Shown here: piece by piece, positions 60,161 to 64,000 of the stretch
How the letters are laid out: the number at the start of each line of letters is the position of its first letter
How positions within the stretch are numbered: the first letter of the stretch is position 1
Assembly: GCF_006345825.1 (NCBI RefSeq)
Contig: NZ_VCIX01000089.1
Location: 1 to 64,000 of the forward strand
Source: Paenibacillus paridis
GTDB lineage: Bacteria > Bacillota > Bacilli > Paenibacillales > Paenibacillaceae
Direction of reading: 5' to 3'
DNA: 64,000 bases
Position numbers and translations under genes: made by a program
Notes under the pieces: model-generated
Seen by the model: the letters and a program-made list of their open reading frames with translations, nothing else
The model's database searches: none
What the model was told of the DNA's origin: nothing

Positions 60161-62524
60161 TTGGTAGAGGGAGCGAATGCGGAAAGACGGAAGCAGATGG
60201 AACGCGTCATAAGGAAGGCACATGAAGGTCGGCCTCCCGGCACTATTCGCCAGGAGAGATACGACGTCGTCGTTTGCGGCGGCGGCTTGGCCGGGTTTTG
60301 CGCGGCGGTGGCCTCGGCAAGACATGGGGCAAGAACGTGTCTTGTTCAAGATCGACCCGTCTTCGGTGGCAACAGCTCATCCGAGGTCAGAGTGACGCCG
60401 CACGGGGCGGCCGCGTTCCACGTGTACGCGCGGGAGACAGGCATTATCTCGGAGCTTCTGATCGAAGAACGTGCCCATAATCACGAGGTCATCTTCGAGA
60501 ACGGATGGACGAACAGCGTATGGGACATGACGATGTACGATCTGGCCATGCGCACGCCAAATCTGACTTTTCATTTGAATACGTCCATCGTTGACATTCG
60601 CAAAAGTGCGGAGCGCCGCATCGAAGCGGTCATCGGGCTTGTGGCGAACGCGGAGACGAGGTTGGAACTCTCCGGCGATATCTTTATCGATTGCACGGGC
60701 GACGGGCTCGTTGCGGATCTTGCCGGCTGCGAATGGCATATGGGTTCGGAAGGACGCGAGGAGTATGACGAACCGCATGCGCCGCTTCAGGCGAGCGGCG
60801 ACGTGATGGGCTCGTCGCTGTTGTTCAAGACGATGGATACGGGCGCTCCGGCTCCGTTCGAGGCGCCGGAATGGGCGGCGAAGCTGGATAACCCGGACTT
60901 CTTCTACAAGCAAGGCCGCAGGCCTAACGATATGAGGGGCGGATACTGGTGGATCGAGATCGGTGTGCCTTGGCATACGATACACGAGAACGAGGACATT
61001 CGGCATCAATTGACGCGGTACGTGCTGGGCGTCTGGGATTGGATCAAGAACAAGGATCCGCAGACGAAGGAGCTTGCTGCGAACCACGCTATCGATTGGA
61101 TCGGGCAGGTGCCAGGCAAGCGGGAGAGTCGGAGAATTCAAGGCCTTTATCTAATGACGGAGCACGATCCGCAGAACAAAACCGTATTCGAAGACGAGAT
61201 CGCCTACGGCGGTTGGTTCCTGGACTTGCACACTCCGGGGGGGCTGCTGGCGCCGACTAGCGAGCATGCGAGCTCGGAAGGCTATGACGAGACGAGCGCG
61301 TACATGGTCAAGAGCTATTGCGGTCCTTACGGTATCCCGCTCCGTTCGACCATTGCCAGGGACGTCGACAATTTGATGATGGCCGGTCGCAACATCAGCG
61401 TTACGCATGCCGCACTCGGAACGGTGCGGGTCATGGGGACGACCGCGCTCATCGGACAGGCCGTCGGTACCTCGGCCGCCATCGCACTTAAGCGCGGCAT
61501 CGCGGTCCAGGACCTTCCGACCGAAACGGTTCGGGACGTGCAGCAGATATTGCTCCGCGACGGCTGCTTCCTGCCGAACTCGGTGAACGAGGATGAGCGT
61601 GACCTGGCCCGTACGGCTCGGCTCTCCGCGAGCAGCGAGGCGGCTGTCGTTGGAATAAACCCGGAGACGGATACCGCACGGCGGGATCCGGCGAGCGAGT
61701 GTTTGCGCCAACGCAAGGGCCAATGGCTTGCGATCGCCGAAGAGGCGCTGGATCGCATATCGGTCTGCTTGTCCAATCTGTCGGACGAAGAGCAAACGGT
61801 GGATGCTTGTATCGTACCCGTCGATCACATCTGGGATTATCGGACGGAGCTTCAACCGCTCGCCGCAGTCAAGCTCAAGGTCAAGCCCGGCGCCGCCTTC
61901 GAATGGATCGATTGGGACGTTCGTCTGACTTCGGCATCGGGCCTCAAGCCGGGCAGCTACGTTCGACTCGATCTGCTCTCGAATCCGAACGTTAATTGGC
62001 ATGTTGCGTCGGGCGTCGTGCCTGCGCATACTTGCGCGTACGAAATGGGCGGAGGGAAGATGCGCAGGGATTGGAACGGACCGACGAGGAGCTTCCGCAT
62101 TGAGCCGCCGCAGCATTGCTTCGGTCCAGAGCAAGCGGTAAGCGGCGTGGCGCGCCCTCATCACTACACGAATCTGTGGCGTTCGGATCCGGCACAGTCG
62201 CTGTCGCAATGGCTTGAGTTAACGTGGGAGAAGACGCAGTCGATCGGCTGCGTGGAGCTGTCGTTCCCCGGTCATCTGCTGTGGGAGTACCGCGGGTACG
62301 CGCCGTTCTACCGAGACCCGCAATGTCCGAAGGACTATCGGATCGAAGCATGGGCGGACGGGGGCTGGACGGAAGTTGCAGCCGTTCGGGGCAACTACCA
62401 ACGGCATTGCCGGCATAAGCTGGAGCGGCCGATCGAGACAGCCAAGTTGCGCGTCGTGGTCGAGGCAACCAACGGCGACCCTTCCGCCGCCATTTACGAG
62501 ATTCGCTGCTATCAAGACGAATGA
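60161..62524 (+). CDS. Large FAD-dependent oxidoreductase
   Basis: A 787-residue protein. The FAD-binding Rossmann motif is at about 34-60 (VVVCGGGLAGFCAAVASARH, FGGNSSSEVRV), and the FAD domain continues to about 450 (GDIFIDCTGDGLVADLAGCE; MMAGRNISVTHAALGTVRVM). The last 250 residues look beta-rich, and the end resembles a discoidin-like sugar-binding module (PKDYRIEAWADGGW, TAKLRVVVEATNGDPSAA). Such proteins lie in polysaccharide-degradation loci; the substrate is unknown. TTG 60161 has GGGG 8 bases upstream; ATG 60197 is possible. The G+C content is much higher than in the region to the left. Confidence 0.8.
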   Translation: MVEGANAERRKQMERVIRKAHEGRPPGTIRQERYDVVVCGGGLAGFCAAVASARHGARTCLVQDRPVFGGNSSSEVRVTPHGAAAFHVYARETGIISELLIEERAHNHEVIFENGWTNSVWDMTMYDLAMRTPNLTFHLNTSIVDIRKSAERRIEAVIGLVANAETRLELSGDIFIDCTGDGLVADLAGCEWHMGSEGREEYDEPHAPLQASGDVMGSSLLFKTMDTGAPAPFEAPEWAAKLDNPDFFYKQGRRPNDMRGGYWWIEIGVPWHTIHENEDIRHQLTRYVLGVWDWIKNKDPQTKELAANHAIDWIGQVPGKRESRRIQGLYLMTEHDPQNKTVFEDEIAYGGWFLDLHTPGGLLAPTSEHASSEGYDETSAYMVKSYCGPYGIPLRSTIARDVDNLMMAGRNISVTHAALGTVRVMGTTALIGQAVGTSAAIALKRGIAVQDLPTETVRDVQQILLRDGCFLPNSVNEDERDLARTARLSASSEAAVVGINPETDTARRDPASECLRQRKGQWLAIAEEALDRISVCLSNLSDEEQTVDACIVPVDHIWDYRTELQPLAAVKLKVKPGAAFEWIDWDVRLTSASGLKPGSYVRLDLLSNPNVNWHVASGVVPAHTCAYEMGGGKMRRDWNGPTRSFRIEPPQHCFGPEQAVSGVARPHHYTNLWRSDPAQSLSQWLELTWEKTQSIGCVELSFPGHLLWEYRGYAPFYRDPQCPKDYRIEAWADGGWTEVAAVRGNYQRHCRHKLERPIETAKLRVVVEATNGDPSAAIYEIRCYQDE

Positions 62525-62588
62525 CGATTGACGAGTATAACGTTGCAAGCTCCGATTCGGCTAGTGCTGATCGGGGCTTGTTTGACGT

Positions 62589-64000
62589 TTATCTGGATCG
62601 GCGATACTCCTTCGGGGAGATGCCGAAGTAATTTTTGAACGCGCGAGAGAAGTGATACAGGTTGCCGTAGCCGACCTTCTCGGACACTTCGTTAATGCGC
62701 AAGGTAGGATCCTGCAGCAGCTTGCTGGCTACTTCCATCCGTACCTTGATTAAATAGGCGGTAAAGGTCAGCCCGGTCCGCTCCTTGAACAGCTTGCTGA
62801 AGTAAGAGTAGTTCATGGACACCCGGTTCGCCACCTCCGCGAGCTGCACTTCGCGGTTAAAGTTCTCCCTGACGAATGCTTCCGCGAACGAAATGACGGT
62901 CTCCGCCGGCTCGGCATTCTCGCTTGCGGAACGCTTCGCAGTGTCCGTGTACGCCACTAAATACCGGCGAAGGTCGCCTAGCGTATGAAAGGAGGCAAGC
63001 GCGCGGATTTGCTCGCGCTCTTCAAACGGCAGACGTCCGTCGAGGCGTCTCCGGATTTCCGTTAGCAGCAGCTGGTAAACCGCCTTGAGCCGGTCGAGGG
63101 ACTCGCTTCCGATCAGGCTGTCGGGCAGCCAACGGTCAATCCATTGTGAGATCCTCTCCAATTGCAACGTTTCGACGGCGTGGCGAAGCTCCTCGATATC
63201 CTTGCGGGCAGGCAACTGCCCATCCGTTCCGCCGGGCCGATTGTCCGAATTCGACGACAGCACTTCGCAAGGCTCTCGCAGAATACGGTACGCCATGGCA
63301 AGCTTAGCTTGCTTATACTGCTTCGGCAGGTCGGCGGGCCGACACGGCTCGCTTAACGATGCGACTGCATGCTCTGCGCCGGCCTCCTTTAATCCCTTTA
63401 CCGTCTCCCTAATCATGGAAGATACAGCGTCAAACGAGACGTCATCCGTGAAGTTGATAACCGCACAGACGCTCCCGTCCCCGTCGTGGAACGCCAACAG
63501 CCGCAATTCCTCCGGAAGCCCGACTTCGCGGGCATTCCGCTCCAAGAGCGATTGTGCTAACTCCAGATCTCCGGAGTGATAAGGATCGCCGCTAATATGG
63601 AACAAGGCAACGGCAGCCGAACTGTGGATCAAATAAGAGTCCGTTAGCTCAAAATCGGGAGAGCTGACCGCATCACCGTTGCCTCGAGGATGAATAGCCC
63701 CGTTTAGAAACGCGTTCAATCGCGAGGCGAGCATCATCCGTTCGGCCTTGCGGCTTCGTTCCGCTTGTGCGGCCTTCTTGTCGTCCTCCGCGATAGCTGC
63801 GATCGCAGTCCGGATCTGCTTAGCTAATTCGGCAGACCCCGCTGGCTTCAACAGATAGTCGAGAGCGCCGTATTTAAAGGCCTCGCGGACGTAAGCGTAA
63901 TCGTCGTAGCCGCTGAGCAGGATGAATTTGGACGACGGCAAATCAGCCGAGAGCCGACGGATCACTTGAATGCCGTCGATATCGGGCATGCGCATGTCCG
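62589..64000 (-). CDS. YesN-like response regulator, partial at window edge
   Basis: At least 469 residues; the N-terminus lies beyond the window. The visible part starts in the receiver at the acceptor Asp of DMRMPDIDG, with FILLSGYDDYAYVREAFKYG and LLKPAG. A long middle domain follows, then the AraC-type DNA-binding end (VANRVSMNYSYFSKLFKERT, EVSEKVGYGNLYHFSRAFKN). A YesM-like kinase gene is expected to the right. It converges with the oxidoreductase gene, which is a plausible target, and shares its high G+C. Confidence 0.9.
   Translation of the reverse strand, partial: DMRMPDIDGIQVIRRLSADLPSSKFILLSGYDDYAYVREAFKYGALDYLLKPAGSAELAKQIRTAIAAIAEDDKKAAQAERSRKAERMMLASRLNAFLNGAIHPRGNGDAVSSPDFELTDSYLIHSSAAVALFHISGDPYHSGDLELAQSLLERNAREVGLPEELRLLAFHDGDGSVCAVINFTDDVSFDAVSSMIRETVKGLKEAGAEHAVASLSEPCRPADLPKQYKQAKLAMAYRILREPCEVLSSNSDNRPGGTDGQLPARKDIEELRHAVETLQLERISQWIDRWLPDSLIGSESLDRLKAVYQLLLTEIRRRLDGRLPFEEREQIRALASFHTLGDLRRYLVAYTDTAKRSASENAEPAETVISFAEAFVRENFNREVQLAEVANRVSMNYSYFSKLFKERTGLTFTAYLIKVRMEVASKLLQDPTLRINEVSEKVGYGNLYHFSRAFKNYFGISPKEYRRSR

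Noticed and set aside
59932..60225. Plus-strand frame of 97 codons before the oxidoreductase
   Set aside because: It follows AGGAGG but overlaps the oxidoreductase start and shows no conserved motif. It could be a remnant, but I cannot support it.

Overview
The window looks like a chromosomal piece of a Paenibacillus-type, spore-forming, sugar-degrading Bacillales bacterium. I infer this from the Shine-Dalgarno sequences (AGGAGG-like), the GTG/TTG/ATT starts, an sspI-type spore protein gene, YesM/YesN and Lpl-type sugar systems, a GbsR/OpuA osmoprotection locus, a Lia/Psp envelope stress locus and a SLH-domain surface protein. No ribosomal RNA gene is visible, so the genus is an inference.

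Layout. 0.1-1.7 kb: 16 tRNA genes in one direction, ended by a strong terminator. 1.7-5.4 kb: an operon with two ABC ATPase/permease pairs and a YtrA-like GntR repressor, preceded by a well-formed promoter that overlaps a GTGTA/TACAC inverted repeat. 5.5-18.9 kb: a locus that fits breakdown of pectin rhamnogalacturonan I. It has a SLH-anchored cohesin protein, a secreted PL11-type lyase with a dockerin, a YesM/YesN two-component system, two LplB/LplC-like permeases and two tandem solute-binding lipoproteins. 18.9-23.8 kb: an NlpC/P60 hydrolase, then a LiaI-like / PspA / PspC / PspA / LiaS / LiaR cluster. 23.8-26 kb: divergent mobB and moeA; moeA carries an odd N-terminal extension. 26-27 kb: a gene-free stretch full of repeats.

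27-33.8 kb: three unrecognised genes, then zwf, prfC and a murG homologue. 34-38.2 kb: a LacI regulator that apparently starts at ATT, followed by two Gfo/Idh/MocA oxidoreductases around a ThuA-like protein, a catabolic cluster of unknown substrate. 38.3-42.4 kb: glycine betaine ABC transporter genes (opuAA-AB-AC) divergent from gbsR, with three 76-bp tandem repeats and a large inverted repeat between opuAB and opuAC. 42.7-45.8 kb: an orphan phnM, sspI, ktrC and a SpoU-type RNA methyltransferase gene.

46-60 kb is an AT-rich accessory region of mostly single, small genes: XRE regulator, VanZ protein, serine hydrolase, VOC, DinB, SRPBCC, phosphotransferase, DUF3231, AraC and PhyH. Complete and partial copies of a roughly 85-bp hairpin repeat with CTAACGG boxes lie between them, and three genes there are broken. 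One copy sits exactly where a phosphotransferase gene is cut off. This cassette-like pattern is the most unusual feature of the window. 60.1-64 kb is clearly more GC-rich and holds a large FAD-dependent oxidoreductase and a YesN-like response regulator that runs off the right edge.
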